The notes: generated by a model from the letters alone, not told the origin. Counted from the stretch's first letter, positions 8,809-17,954 are shown. The stretch: 64,000 nucleotides of DNA from G965207335 sp965222825 (GCA_965222825.1 OZ244964.1:1453710-1517709), one strand, 5' to 3'. A program made the numbers and translations.

Positions 8809-9251
8809 AAGGAATAATACTTATTGTTTTATTATCATTAATAAACATAATTAGTGCTACTGATAATAATATTCAAAACAATGCAGAAAATTATTATAAG
8901 CAATTACAAGAAATACAAAGAAATCAAAAAATAATAGACCTTAAAATTCAATTAGCTAAAAAAATACAAGAATGTCAAAAACTAAACATAGTTTGCGATT
9001 TCTTGCCACAAATAATAATACTTAAAAAACAAACAATAAATACCCCTAAAAATACTAATGTGTTAGCAAAACCAATACTAGTTAGTATTATAGGTAATGA
9101 GGCAAATTTTACTAAAAACGGTAATATTATCACCAAAACAGTTAATGAACTTATACAAGGATATTTAATTATTCAAATTCATACAAACTTCGTATTACTG
9201 CAAAGAGACAAACAAATACACAAACTAAGAATTTTTTGGCGGACAAAATAG
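8805..9251 (+). CDS. pilP: PilP-like pilus assembly protein
   Basis: A 148-residue exported protein with a signal sequence (MKGIILIVLLSLINIISA), a coiled-coil stretch (YYKQLQEIQRNQKIIDLKIQLAKKI split across residues 30-55) and a C-terminal domain with VSIIGNEANF...G...V. This is the usual layout of PilP in R64-like pil operons, which links inner-membrane components to the secretin. The stop TAG overlaps the likely GTG start of pilQ. Assigned mainly from architecture and gene order. Confidence 0.6.
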   Translation: MKGIILIVLLSLINIISATDNNIQNNAENYYKQLQEIQRNQKIIDLKIQLAKKIQECQKLNIVCDFLPQIIILKKQTINTPKNTNVLAKPILVSIIGNEANFTKNGNIITKTVNELIQGYLIIQIHTNFVLLQRDKQIHKLRIFWRTK

Positions 9252-10921
9252 TGGATATTTATATACACAATAAAATTTTAGCAAACTTAAAAGCAGCAGA
9301 ATTAATAACAACAAGTCAAACCCTAAAGTTACAAACGCCCAATAATATATCAGAAATTGTTGCTGTATTTGAAAATGTTAATATTGATAGTGCAGAGCTA
9401 CTAAAAATTATAGCCAAAATCTCTAACATGCCTATTTATGAAGCACAAGCAAGCGATATAATCAAAAAACATAATAATTGTTTTATTGTTAACAATGAAG
9501 TATTATGTATTACCAATCCTTTTGATGAGCAAATAAAATTATTAATGCTCTCATTAAAACAAAAAAAAGAGCTTAATTTTAATGTAGTAAAGCTTTGTCA
9601 GTACGATGATATAAATATTGTTCCTAATACTTCATCGTTAAAAATAGAAAATAAAATAAACGACAATGTAATTGAGCAATTATGGCAAAAAATATTAGCA
9701 ATAACAATAAAATATACCGCATCAGACATACACTTCATGCCAGAAAGCAAAGCAACGATAATAGCCTTTAGAATATACGGACAACTAAGATATAACCAAA
9801 TTGAAAATTTGTCTAATGACATTTATATTAGGCTTCTTAATTTAATTTTGTCTAAAGCAGGATTTAATCATCATTCATTCATCAATCTAAATGCAGGGGA
9901 GTTTAGCGAAAATCAACTAAGATTCAGACTGCAAACAATACCTACAAACTATATCTGCGATGGCATAATAATTGCTAATGCCACAATAAGAATACACCAT
10001 CATTATGAAAAGGTTTTAGAACTGAATAATTTAGGTTTAGATTATGATAATGTAGCAAGACTTAAAGAGATAGCAACTAATACCACAGGTATTACCTTTA
10101 TTACCGGTCCAACTGGAAGCGGTAAAACAACTCTACTATATGCGATATTAAGGGAAATACAGAATATACTGCCTAATTATTCAATTAGAACCATAGAAGA
10201 CCCGATAGAAATAGATTTAGCTAGAATTAACCAAGCCCAAGTAAATGACAATATAGGACTCACCTTTGAATCTGCTATAAAGGCATTTTTACGCAGCGAT
10301 CCTGACATAGCACTCGTTGGCGAAATAAGAAGTAAAGAGGCAGCAAAACACTCAATAGAATTAGCTCTTACCGGGCATTCTGTTTTAACAACACTGCATA
10401 CTAAAAATGCCTTGTCTGTAATTACTAGATTAGTTAATTCATTTGATATTGATAGAGTAACACTATCTGAGACACTAAGTGCTCTAATTGCAATTCGTAT
10501 GTTACAAAAAGTATGCACATCTTGTGCCAAAAAAGATATTTTAGCAAATTATTTTGATAAAAGTCGTTTGCAAAAATACAACAATCTTGGCATTAGCAAT
10601 GCTGTTGTATTTCATGAAAATAAAAAAGGCTGTGCTGAGTGCTATGAAGGTTATCAAGGTGTGGTCCCTATTTTAGAAATATTTACCCTTAATAAGAGAG
10701 CACTACAAATGATTATTGATAAAAGGTCTGTAAATGAAATACAGAGCTATATAAATAATACCGCAGACGATAAAGATAACCAGTCATTGTGGCAAAGTGC
10801 TCTAAATGCATTGTTGTCTGGCAAAACAACAATTACAGAGATAGAATATAGACTACCTACATACGATGACAATGATAATATTGTCATTAAAGAAGAACTA
10901 GAAAAAGGCATAGTAGCATGA
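9251..10921 (+). CDS. pilQ: PilQ pilus assembly ATPase (GspE/PilB family)
   Basis: A hexameric secretion ATPase. Visible motifs: Walker A GPTGSGKT near residues 287-294, the Asp/Glu box TIEDPIEI, Walker B DIALVGEI, a His box LTTLHTKNA, and a zinc tetracysteine (CTSCAKK ... CAECYEGY). I prefer GTG at 9251, which overlaps the upstream TAG and has a GGCGGA ribosome site seven bases upstream; an in-frame TTG at 9236 would add five residues. PilQ powers pilin polymerisation at the inner membrane with PilR. Confidence 0.9.
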   Translation: MDIYIHNKILANLKAAELITTSQTLKLQTPNNISEIVAVFENVNIDSAELLKIIAKISNMPIYEAQASDIIKKHNNCFIVNNEVLCITNPFDEQIKLLMLSLKQKKELNFNVVKLCQYDDINIVPNTSSLKIENKINDNVIEQLWQKILAITIKYTASDIHFMPESKATIIAFRIYGQLRYNQIENLSNDIYIRLLNLILSKAGFNHHSFINLNAGEFSENQLRFRLQTIPTNYICDGIIIANATIRIHHHYEKVLELNNLGLDYDNVARLKEIATNTTGITFITGPTGSGKTTLLYAILREIQNILPNYSIRTIEDPIEIDLARINQAQVNDNIGLTFESAIKAFLRSDPDIALVGEIRSKEAAKHSIELALTGHSVLTTLHTKNALSVITRLVNSFDIDRVTLSETLSALIAIRMLQKVCTSCAKKDILANYFDKSRLQKYNNLGISNAVVFHENKKGCAECYEGYQGVVPILEIFTLNKRALQMIIDKRSVNEIQSYINNTADDKDNQSLWQSALNALLSGKTTITEIEYRLPTYDDNDNIVIKEELEKGIVA

Positions 10922-10964
10922 GATAAAAAAAAGACAACAAAATAATTTAAAAAAAGGAGATATT

Positions 10965-11414
10965 ATGAAAAATAAAGAGCAAGGGTTTACACTTGTAGAG
11001 TTAATTATTGTATTAATAGTAATAGCGGTATTAGGGGCAATTTCTATTCCTATAGGGATAGATTATTGGAGAAATACAAGTAGCATAACGGTAATAAATA
11101 ATATGTTGGCTACACAAATACCTAGGGCTATATATGCATGCACAGCTGATAAAACCACAGATTTTGGTCCTTGTAATAAAGATGAACTTGTTAGGCTAGG
11201 TGTAGCTAATCAAACTCCATATGGGAATTGGGGCGTTAGTAACAACAATAAAATTTTTACTGTGAGCATAACATTAACTAATGCAAGCGATGCTAGCACA
11301 ACTGGCAACTCAATAAAACAATACCTAGTAAATATTGGCTTTCAAACTAATGCAGTTACTTATACTAATACCACAGGTAGCGAAGCAGTAGCGGTTGGAT
11401 ATAAGATTAGATAA
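10965..11414 (+). CDS. pilS: Type IV prepilin, probable major pilin (PilS-like)
   Basis: A 149-residue prepilin with the leader MKNKEQG|FTLVELIIVLIVIAVLGAI: short basic leader, Gly at -1, Phe at +1, Glu at +5, then the hydrophobic N-terminal helix. The rest is small and polar with two cysteines (YACTADK and GPCNKDE) that could form the pilin disulfide. A good RBS (AAAGGAGATATT) precedes the ATG. The gene directly follows the PilQ ATPase and overlaps pilR by one base. Processing requires a prepilin peptidase not encoded in this window. Confidence 0.8.
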   Translation: MKNKEQGFTLVELIIVLIVIAVLGAISIPIGIDYWRNTSSITVINNMLATQIPRAIYACTADKTTDFGPCNKDELVRLGVANQTPYGNWGVSNNNKIFTVSITLTNASDASTTGNSIKQYLVNIGFQTNAVTYTNTTGSEAVAVGYKIR

Positions 11415-12580
11415 TGATATATCAGGTTGCATTATTTAATAAATTAGAAAATACAATAATAAAAAATCGTATAAACGCTGACTCGAAAGAAAGTGCTATT
11501 GTATTTTTAAGAAACAAGGCAAACATACAGGATGATGATATTATTAGTGTACAGCCTATTTTTAGTATTAGCAATAAGTATTTAAAACCTAGTAAATCAT
11601 TGTTGATGCTAATTAGAGTAAGGGCAATTATAGTAGCTAATATTAATTTAGAAAAATCTATACTAAATTTAGTAGATAATTTTAATATTAAACATAAAAA
11701 ATATATTATTAAATTAATGTTGCAAGCTAAATCTAGCTTAGAAGATATCTTAGCAGTTTGTGGCATTAAACCTAATATAGTTGAAATAATAGCAACCGCA
11801 AAACAAACAGGCGAGGTTAATAATAGTATAGCAATAGCAATTAGTGCACTAGAGGATGAGATGAACATTAAAGAACAGCTAGGTAGTGTTATTGCTAGCA
11901 CAATATTTAAGCTTGTTTTTGCAGTTGTTATTATGCTAGTATTGCCATTTTTTATAGCTGAGTCTTTTGTAAAATCAAAAGCACTAGGTTTAGACTTAAG
12001 AGCTAATTTTGTAACTGATTTTTTATTGCTTATCGCTAATAATTTTGTTAATATTCTAGTAGTATTAGCATTAATTGTAGTTTGTTTTTATTTATTTAAA
12101 GACAATGTATGGAGTATATTAACTAAGTTTTATCCATTTAAGATAATAGAACAAATAAACAGAGCTAAACTCACATTAACATTACTTAGTCTATTATTAC
12201 CTAATCACAAAGCAGGTATTGTTTTTATTACTTCTATAAAACAATTCGCTAAATTATCTAGTTATAGCAAAAGACAGGCAAATATCATTAAAGACAATAT
12301 GCAAACTTATCAACTTAGTTTCTCACAAAGTTTAGTAGATACTAAGTTTACTGAGTGGTTTGTTAATGCTATGCATGATTTTGAGAGTACCAATAAAGAT
12401 ATACAAACACTTACACTTGAAACGGCGATAAATCTACTAAAGAAAGAATTATTATTTAATAATAAAATTATTGCTTTAATCGCTAATATTACCAGTGGCA
12501 GTGTTATTTTAGTAACAATTTTTTCTTTGTTTGCAGGCTTCGTCTTACCAAGAATACTTGCAACTCCTATTATAAATTAA
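11414..12580 (+). CDS. pilR: PilR inner-membrane pilus platform protein (GspF/PilC family)
   Basis: A 388-residue polytopic protein with the GspF architecture: two cytoplasmic T2SSF helical domains, each followed by hydrophobic segments (FKLVFAVVIMLVLPFFIA near 170; NILVVLALIVVCFYLF near 215; a final ITSGSVILVTIFSLFAGFVLP). A conserved T2SSF-like IIATAKQTGEVNNSI motif lies near residue 123. It anchors the PilQ ATPase and the growing pilus. Start and stop overlap its neighbours by one base each, so translation is coupled. Confidence 0.82.
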   Translation: MIYQVALFNKLENTIIKNRINADSKESAIVFLRNKANIQDDDIISVQPIFSISNKYLKPSKSLLMLIRVRAIIVANINLEKSILNLVDNFNIKHKKYIIKLMLQAKSSLEDILAVCGIKPNIVEIIATAKQTGEVNNSIAIAISALEDEMNIKEQLGSVIASTIFKLVFAVVIMLVLPFFIAESFVKSKALGLDLRANFVTDFLLLIANNFVNILVVLALIVVCFYLFKDNVWSILTKFYPFKIIEQINRAKLTLTLLSLLLPNHKAGIVFITSIKQFAKLSSYSKRQANIIKDNMQTYQLSFSQSLVDTKFTEWFVNAMHDFESTNKDIQTLTLETAINLLKKELLFNNKIIALIANITSGSVILVTIFSLFAGFVLPRILATPIIN

Positions 12581-13056
12581 TGGACCATGACAATATTAAG
12601 GGGTTTACTCTTATTGAAAGCCTTATTGTGATAATAGTAATAGCCATTTTGTCGTATGCAGGATATACTTTATATCAACAATTATCCCAAATTACCATTA
12701 ATAAGGCACAAAAGATTTATTTAGCAAACTTAGCAACAAATATGGCTACCATGAAAGCGGTTATTAACATCTATCATGCAAGTAATACCTTAGACTTAGC
12801 AAGTCTAACAATAGAGAACTATAATCAAGCAGCAAGTGCAGTAGGTGCTGAGTTGTTAAACACTAGAGACATTAATAGAGATGGTGCTATTGATAGTATT
12901 ATCTTTGTGTTTGCAACAAATAGTTATTATGTACTACTAGCAGACCAAACGCCAACAATTATAGCATATTTTAATCCAAAAAAAAGGACACCAATTTGGC
13001 GTTTAAGACAACAAAAAATACAACATTATAATGAAACACCAGATAAAAACTACTAA
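12580..13056 (+). CDS. Type IV prepilin-like protein (minor pilin)
   Basis: A 158-residue protein with a class III signal: MDHDNIKG|FTLIESLIVIIVIAILSYAGY, Gly(-1), Phe(+1), Glu(+5). It contains NTRDINRDGAID, an Asp-rich calcium-loop-like sequence. It is translationally coupled to pilR upstream (TAATGG) and overlaps the next prepilin gene by 26 bp. Probably a minor pilin that primes assembly or caps the fibre. Confidence 0.75.
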   Translation: MDHDNIKGFTLIESLIVIIVIAILSYAGYTLYQQLSQITINKAQKIYLANLATNMATMKAVINIYHASNTLDLASLTIENYNQAASAVGAELLNTRDINRDGAIDSIIFVFATNSYYVLLADQTPTIIAYFNPKKRTPIWRLRQQKIQHYNETPDKNY

Positions 13057-13903
13057 ACAATTAGGCTTCACATTGTTAGAATTATTAATTGTGATGGTAG
13101 TTCTTAGTATATTAGCGTATGCTACTGTGCCTAATTTTTTAGCAGAAGATGCTAAGCTAGCTAGAATTGATGCAGTAATCAATGAGTTAGGTATTATTGG
13201 TTCTGCTGCTCAAAATTATGCGGCAACTAATGCTAGCTCCATTAACAGTAGTTTAACTTTTGCATGGCCTGACGAATCCAATAGTTGTTTTAATGCACTA
13301 GCAGAGATGACATCACAAACCTATATACTAGGTATTAATGCAACTTCTACTTGGTTTGGAGAGCAATATTTTACCAGTTGTAGCACAGCTACTTTTAGTG
13401 TAGCTATTAATACAAATAATAGATATGCAGGTATTATCAAAAACACACTAGGTAGCGTTGTTATTAATAATGAAACCGCTACTTATACAGTCCCTATACC
13501 ATCATTATTACCTATAATTGATGACTATATAAGCTTACTTGATGGCAGTAGCGATACTTGGGATGCACAAAGCAAAACCATAGCAAATGTAGCCGATGTA
13601 TCTTATACATTTGGTAAAAGAGCATCGCAGGCAGTTTATGATATAGGATTTGTATGCGATGAACATGTAAGAGATGGCTGTGGGCTTGGCAGTCATTATA
13701 ACGATGAAATTACTAAGCCTAATTGCCCAAACTCAACACCAACATTAATAATAAATGGTATTAGTAGTTGGGGTGGTGCATTAGTTGATAATTGGGATTA
13801 TAGTGTTGATGATACTGGCAGTGTTTGGCAACTCAATTTTGTTGTAGGTGGTGGCCTACCATCAACAAAAACTCTTTGGTCTTATGTTACTAAGTGTGAA
13901 TAA
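13031..13903 (+). CDS. pilV: PilV-like large minor prepilin / tip adhesin
   Basis: A 290-residue prepilin with leader MKHQIKTTKQLG|FTLLELLIVMVVLSILAYA and a long C-terminal part rich in Asn, Ser and Trp with several cysteines (CFNAL, SCSTA, VCDEH, DGCGLG, NCP, TKCE). Long terminal prepilins of thin-pilus operons are PilV adhesins that select recipient cells. No invertible shufflon repeats are visible downstream. It is the last gene of the pil operon; PilT (transglycosylase) and PilU (prepilin peptidase) are absent here. Confidence 0.7.
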   Translation: MKHQIKTTKQLGFTLLELLIVMVVLSILAYATVPNFLAEDAKLARIDAVINELGIIGSAAQNYAATNASSINSSLTFAWPDESNSCFNALAEMTSQTYILGINATSTWFGEQYFTSCSTATFSVAINTNNRYAGIIKNTLGSVVINNETATYTVPIPSLLPIIDDYISLLDGSSDTWDAQSKTIANVADVSYTFGKRASQAVYDIGFVCDEHVRDGCGLGSHYNDEITKPNCPNSTPTLIINGISSWGGALVDNWDYSVDDTGSVWQLNFVVGGGLPSTKTLWSYVTKCE

Positions 13904-13952
13904 AAAAGTAACGCACCACTTATTAAGGGTTTTCTAGCACAGGCAATAATTA

Positions 13953-14270
13953 GTGATAATTACACCAATACAAAAACGCTTAAAATTAGCCAGAAAAAAC
14001 CAGAACTTATCACAAACAGATTTGGCAAAGAAATTAGGTGTAGTTAGAACTACAGTATATCAATGGGAGACAAGAAAATTATTACCGCCTAATATCTATA
14101 CACTAGAAAAAATAGCTAATATATTATCCGTTGATGTCTCTTGGTTATGTTTTGGCGATAAAGTTTCATTATTAGAAAATAAAATATCTAATATTATTCT
14201 TCACAATATGACAGACACTCAAAAACAATCTTTATATGTTTTTTTACAGCAAGTAATTACCACAAATTAG
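13953..14270 (+). CDS. Xre-family transcriptional regulator
   Basis: A 105-residue HTH_3 protein starting at GTG: KRLKLARKNQNLSQTDLAKKLGVVRTTVYQWETRKLLPPNIYTLEKIANILSVDVSWLCFGD shows the lambda-repressor-type helix-turn-helix at residues about 18-60. It is clearly paralogous to the regulator at 48297 (same ending DVSWLC.GD and similar C-terminal tail), which also uses a non-ATG start. It may control adjacent pilus or cargo genes. No operator is obvious in the 50 bp upstream. Confidence 0.85.
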   Translation: MIITPIQKRLKLARKNQNLSQTDLAKKLGVVRTTVYQWETRKLLPPNIYTLEKIANILSVDVSWLCFGDKVSLLENKISNIILHNMTDTQKQSLYVFLQQVITTN

Positions 14271-14316
14271 TTTTATAATGTTATAATTGTATTATAATCT
14301 AAAATTATTACTAATA

Positions 14317-14559
14317 ATGCAAACAAAAATACGCAAAATTGGCAGTTCTAATGGGGTCATTATTCCTGTTGATATATTAACAAAATCTCAATTAAAAGGA
14401 CAAGTTGAGATTAATTACAAGGATGACAAAATTATTATTACTAAAAGCAAACAGAAACTAAGGCTAAATTGGTTTGCTAACTACAATCCAAAGGACGATA
14501 AAGGAATTTTAGACGATATGCCTAATTTAGCCACAGAAGAACAAGACTGGCAGTGGTAA
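14317..14559 (+). CDS. mazE: MazE-like antitoxin (AbrB/SpoVT fold)
   Basis: I start at ATG 14317 because the conserved family N-terminus (QTKIRKIGSSNGVIIP) begins there; an upstream in-frame TTG at 14287 adds an unlikely hydrophobic extension. The 80-residue product has the swapped-hairpin AbrB domain followed by an acidic disordered tail (NPKDDKGILDDMPN...QDWQW) that binds MazF. It overlaps the toxin gene by 7 bp, the usual arrangement for a type II toxin-antitoxin pair. Probable element-maintenance module. Confidence 0.9.
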   Translation: MQTKIRKIGSSNGVIIPVDILTKSQLKGQVEINYKDDKIIITKSKQKLRLNWFANYNPKDDKGILDDMPNLATEEQDWQW

Positions 14560-14861
14560 AACAAGGTGAGGTTTATTGGGTTGTGTTAGACCCAACACTA
14601 GGTAGTGAAATTAAAAAAACTAGACCTTGTTTGATTATATCTCCAGATGATATGAATGAGATATTACCTAGAGTTTTAATAGCACCAATTACAAGCAAAG
14701 GACAAAGTCTAGGTTGTAGACCTAGTATTAAATTCTCTAATAAGAATGCTAAAATATTATTAGACCAAATTCGTAGTATTGATAAAATAAGACTGCAAAC
14801 AAAAATGGGCACTATAGTTAAGTCTATATGGTATGATACCCTATTAGAGATGTTTAAATAA
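14553..14861 (+). CDS. mazF: MazF-like mRNA interferase toxin
   Basis: A 102-residue PemK/MazF protein: GEVYWVVLDPTLGSEIKKTRPCLIISPD, VLIAPITSK, and LLDQIRSIDKIRL are the conserved blocks around the catalytic Arg and Thr/Ser of this endoribonuclease family. It starts at GTG and overlaps mazE by 7 bp. MazF cleaves mRNA at short motifs when MazE is lost. The pair is complete and full length. Confidence 0.93.
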   Translation: MVKQGEVYWVVLDPTLGSEIKKTRPCLIISPDDMNEILPRVLIAPITSKGQSLGCRPSIKFSNKNAKILLDQIRSIDKIRLQTKMGTIVKSIWYDTLLEMFK

Positions 14862-14889
14862 AAACCCAACCTTTTATACTAAATTATGG

Positions 14890-14895
14890 TATAAT
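14890..14895 (+). promoter_or_regulatory. Probable -10 box for the subtilisin-like gene
   Basis: TATAAT at 14890-14895 starts a 120-base leader for the protease gene. The leader contains a CCTTAAT/ATTAAGG hairpin (about 14936-14953), but no matching -35 is clear. It lacks the CGATGAG element of the main leader family. Confidence 0.45.
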
Positions 14896-15018
14896 AGTAC
14901 CCATACGCAGTGATACTGTATATCAGCATCTTTTCCTTAATAATCATTAAGGTGCTTCCTTAAAAAAAATAACTTAAAAGACTATCATTGTGTTCTTTAA
15001 CACTTAAGGAGCAAACTT

Positions 15019-16914
15019 ATGAATATTCTAAAAATACTAACTATATTTGTTTTATTATTGTTTATTGCCTCTTGTGGTGGAGGTGGAGGAGGGACAACAA
15101 CAAACAATAATAATCAAACAACCTGCACTTATACATCATGGACACCTGAGACAAATACTGTGCAAATGAATGTTAATTTTATTCAAACAAGTAATTGTAA
15201 TAATATTAGAAACGCTGTCGGGACTATGCTAGATAATACAAGTAATATCTCTGTTGCAACTATTTCGTTTAATGCGACTCAAAGCATTAACCTAAACCTA
15301 CTTAAAACTCAAATAACACAAACTTTTAGCGTATTTAATATCATTGCTAGTCCTAGTCTAGGCACAATTATTTTAGCAGACACAACTATTACTTATTTAT
15401 CACAAAAATACGGCATAACAGATACTTTTAGTATTGATACCATAGATGATGGTTTAGCAAATGCTAATATTATTGTTAGTATTGTAATAAATAATGGCGA
15501 CCCATTGTATCAATATCAATGGTATATAGTAAACCAAAGAAGCGATATACTAGGCGATATAAACGCTAAAGAAACATTAGCTAAAGGCTATAGTGGCAAA
15601 GGCGTTAAAGTAGCAGTAGTTGATACCCCAGTTAATACTAACCATGAAGATTTAACTGTTGCAGAAACATATAATCCAAGTTCTCATGGTGTAGGTGCTC
15701 ATGGCACAGGAGTAGCAGGCATTATAGTCGCTAGAGGCTATAATAATATAGGTATTAGAGGCATTGCTTATGAGGTTAGTTTGCACAGTTATGCCCGCGA
15801 TACTGGTGGTATAGCATATTGGGAAAAAATAACTGGCAGTAGCACCATAAACCCTAACTCTAAACAAGTAGATATTTTTAATTTTAGTTTTCCTGCTAGT
15901 TCTCAAGGTGCAAACACTAATGAGTATGGTGATGTGCTAAGATATAGCACTATTTATGGTAGAGATGGTAGAGGTGTTATTTATGTAGCTGCTGCTGGTA
16001 ATTACGGTAATTTTGATGCTGTGCAAGTAAATAATTCTACTTGGAGACAATACCCTATTAATGTTAGTGCTATTAGTCCACTAACTAATCAAAAAATCTC
16101 CTATAGCTCAGTTGGTAGTGGTTTGTGGTTAACTACTTATTCTAACCCAAACCCTGGCATTTATGGCGTTGTTAATACTAATGGTTTAGCATCTACTGGT
16201 GTTGGTAATAGTGAGTATGTAAGTTTTGGTGGCACCTCAGGTGCAGCACCAGTTGTAAGTGCCGCTATTGCCTTAATATTAGAGGCTAACGCCTCTCTTA
16301 CTTGGAGGGATGTTAGGTATATACTAGCCACAACAACAAGAATGATACACCAAGATATACCCCCAGCCACTACACTAATAGCCAGTATTACCTATGAAAC
16401 TAGACAGGCTTGGACTACTAATAGTGCAGGCTATGCCTTCCACGAATGGTATGGTTTTGGTAGCCTAGATGTTGATAAGGCTGTTAGTTTAGCAGAGAGT
16501 TATGCTACTAATTCTTATAGTGTGCTAAATAATGCTAATTATATTGACCTATCAATAAATAATACTTGGCACAGTAGTGAAACGCTTAACCCTAATATTG
16601 CTATTGCACCATTTACTGCTATTAGTAGGACTCTAAGTGTTGTTGATAGTATATCTATTGAGTCCTTAGAGGTATTTTTTAGTATTGACCCTTCATCGTA
16701 TGGCATTAAACTAACCTCACCTAGTGGAACTACTGCTATTATTGTTCCTCTTGGCAATGGTTCTGCTAACAAACAAGTAAATGTTAATAACTTTTTTAGA
16801 GAGAACTCAGCAGGTAGTTGGACTATTGAGATTATTAACAACAATGCCTCTAATACTAATGAAGCCTTGATAAGTTGGGGGGTTAGATTTTTTGGGGTAG
16901 ATACAAGTTTTTAA
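15019..16914 (+). CDS. Subtilisin-like (S8) serine protease lipoprotein with P domain
   Basis: A 631-residue surface protease. The N-terminus is a lipoprotein signal (LLLFIASC) followed by a poly-Gly/poly-Thr-Asn linker. The catalytic triad is visible: Asp202 in VAVVDTPVN, His228 in AHGTGVAG and Ser407 in GGTSGAAP. The C-terminal 110 residues form a proprotein-convertase P-like beta domain (SLEVFFSI, KLTSPSGTTAIIV, GSWTIEI). In known families such proteases process surface or host proteins. It is monocistronic cargo with its own promoter, between mazEF and a small coiled-coil gene. It might mature the pilus adhesin or act on recipient or host surfaces (inference). Confidence 0.9.
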   Translation: MNILKILTIFVLLLFIASCGGGGGGTTTNNNNQTTCTYTSWTPETNTVQMNVNFIQTSNCNNIRNAVGTMLDNTSNISVATISFNATQSINLNLLKTQITQTFSVFNIIASPSLGTIILADTTITYLSQKYGITDTFSIDTIDDGLANANIIVSIVINNGDPLYQYQWYIVNQRSDILGDINAKETLAKGYSGKGVKVAVVDTPVNTNHEDLTVAETYNPSSHGVGAHGTGVAGIIVARGYNNIGIRGIAYEVSLHSYARDTGGIAYWEKITGSSTINPNSKQVDIFNFSFPASSQGANTNEYGDVLRYSTIYGRDGRGVIYVAAAGNYGNFDAVQVNNSTWRQYPINVSAISPLTNQKISYSSVGSGLWLTTYSNPNPGIYGVVNTNGLASTGVGNSEYVSFGGTSGAAPVVSAAIALILEANASLTWRDVRYILATTTRMIHQDIPPATTLIASITYETRQAWTTNSAGYAFHEWYGFGSLDVDKAVSLAESYATNSYSVLNNANYIDLSINNTWHSSETLNPNIAIAPFTAISRTLSVVDSISIESLEVFFSIDPSSYGIKLTSPSGTTAIIVPLGNGSANKQVNVNNFFRENSAGSWTIEIINNNASNTNEALISWGVRFFGVDTSF

Positions 16915-16942
16915 CCCTGTAAGAATTGCCATCCTTACAATT

Positions 16943-17230
16943 CTAGCCTAGTTTACTAATAATAGTATTTAGTAAGTCATGGTTATTGTTAATGGCGTTT
17001 AGTAAATAACCAAACGCACCTGCACCTGATAGTGCAAGGAAGCCAATCATCCATTTCAAATAACTAATATTTGTTTTTAATTCTGACCTAACAGAGAATA
17101 AATCACCCTTAGTAGCTAATTCTTTATTTTTCTCAGCAACCGCTTTAGTGATATTATAAGCAATAGCCTCTGCTTGTTCTTGTTTTAAACCTGTGGCTAG
17201 TAATTCTTTTGCTATTGTCAATGTATCCAT
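16943..17230 (-). CDS. Small coiled-coil membrane protein (DUF1640-like), paralog 1
   Basis: I start at ATG 17230 (MDTLTIAKELLATGL). The 95-residue protein has an N-terminal helical AG/EQAEAIAYNIT segment, an ATKGDLFSVRSELKT coiled-coil, and one C-terminal transmembrane helix (about 56-76). It is one of six related genes in this window (also 17966, 41371, 46544, 59168, 59608) sharing an N-terminal 'YDALIEAG...EKAKxAAxAI'-type segment and a tail anchor. The DUF1640 label is from memory of that pattern. Function unknown. Confidence 0.6.
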   Translation of the reverse strand: MDTLTIAKELLATGLKQEQAEAIAYNITKAVAEKNKELATKGDLFSVRSELKTNISYLKWMIGFLALSGAGAFGYLLNAINNNHDLLNTIISKLG

Positions 17231-17278
17231 AATTATTATTATAGTTTTTTTATCATAAATAAGCAAATAAAAAATTAA

Positions 17279-17297
17279 CTCATCATTGTTTGATGTG
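17279..17297 (+). promoter_or_regulatory. Palindromic operator-like site, copy 2
   Basis: CTCATC-N7-GATGTG ends 64 bp before the ATG at 17361. It is the weakest left half of the set, but the right half and spacing are conserved. Confidence 0.5.
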
Positions 17298-17360
17298 CTT
17301 ATAAAGCATTTAAAGATAATTTTTATTGATAATTAGTGTTTTTAATTAATATACAACACT

Positions 17361-17954
17361 ATGAAAAAAATACTATTTATTATCATTTGCATCGTAGTTA
17401 AATTTAGTTTTGCTGTTGGTTCTGAAAGGTTTACTTGCCCTGATGATAGTAATCCTGCTTGTTCCTATTCTGACGCAGGTATATCAATGAGTGAGAGGTT
17501 GGGGATAATAAAAGATGATATAAACAAACTAGAAGTAGCACAAGCAAGTAGCACTGTTGGTTCTATTATTACTAGTAGTTATAACAGTTGTCCAGCAGGG
17601 GCTATTAAAGCAAACGGGCAATCAACCATTGGCTATCCTACCTTAGCTGCATTAGGCATATATAATGCCCCTGATTTAAGAGGAGAGTTTATAAGAGGTT
17701 TTGATGACGGTAGAGACATTGATAGTGGTAGAGGGTTTGCTAGTCATCAGACAGATGAGTTTGAAAGTCATAATCATACTAACACTGCATATTGGCATAA
17801 TTTAGGTGAAAACACAGGAAGATATGCACAGTCATTTAATGCCAACAATACACCTAGGTGGTCAGAAACACAAATTCCTAGTAGTAATGAAGGAGACTCT
17901 GAAACCCGTCCCCGCAACATAGCCTTACTATATTGCATAGTAACTGGTAGTTAA
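17361..17954 (+). CDS. Secreted protein with phage tail-collar domain
   Basis: A 197-residue protein with a signal peptide (MKKILFIIICIVVKFSFAVG), a CPDDSNPAC motif and a short helical segment. A tail-collar-type C-terminal domain follows: GSIITSSYNSCPAGAIKANGQ, APDLRGEFIRGFDDGRDIDSG, ESHNHT, ending ETRPRNIALLYCIV. These are normally at tail-fibre tips; a Sec-exported version suggests a surface adhesin. It has the same upstream palindrome as the transfer genes, so it is probably co-regulated with them and could decorate the conjugative pilus or cell surface (inference). Confidence 0.8.
   Translation: MKKILFIIICIVVKFSFAVGSERFTCPDDSNPACSYSDAGISMSERLGIIKDDINKLEVAQASSTVGSIITSSYNSCPAGAIKANGQSTIGYPTLAALGIYNAPDLRGEFIRGFDDGRDIDSGRGFASHQTDEFESHNHTNTAYWHNLGENTGRYAQSFNANNTPRWSETQIPSSNEGDSETRPRNIALLYCIVTGS

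Noticed and set aside
11422..11901. 159-aa minus-strand ORF inside pilR
   Set aside because: Antisense shadow of the GspF-like gene with biased Leu/Ile/Ser composition.
13031..13903. Shufflon downstream of the PilV-like gene
   Set aside because: No inverted repeats or recombinase next to pilV; the following genes are an Xre regulator and mazEF.
14905..15010. Subtilase leader as a member of the pseudoknot leader family
   Set aside because: It has a hairpin and ends before an RBS, but lacks CGATGAG, a CCC/GGG-type P3 and a complementary 3' segment.
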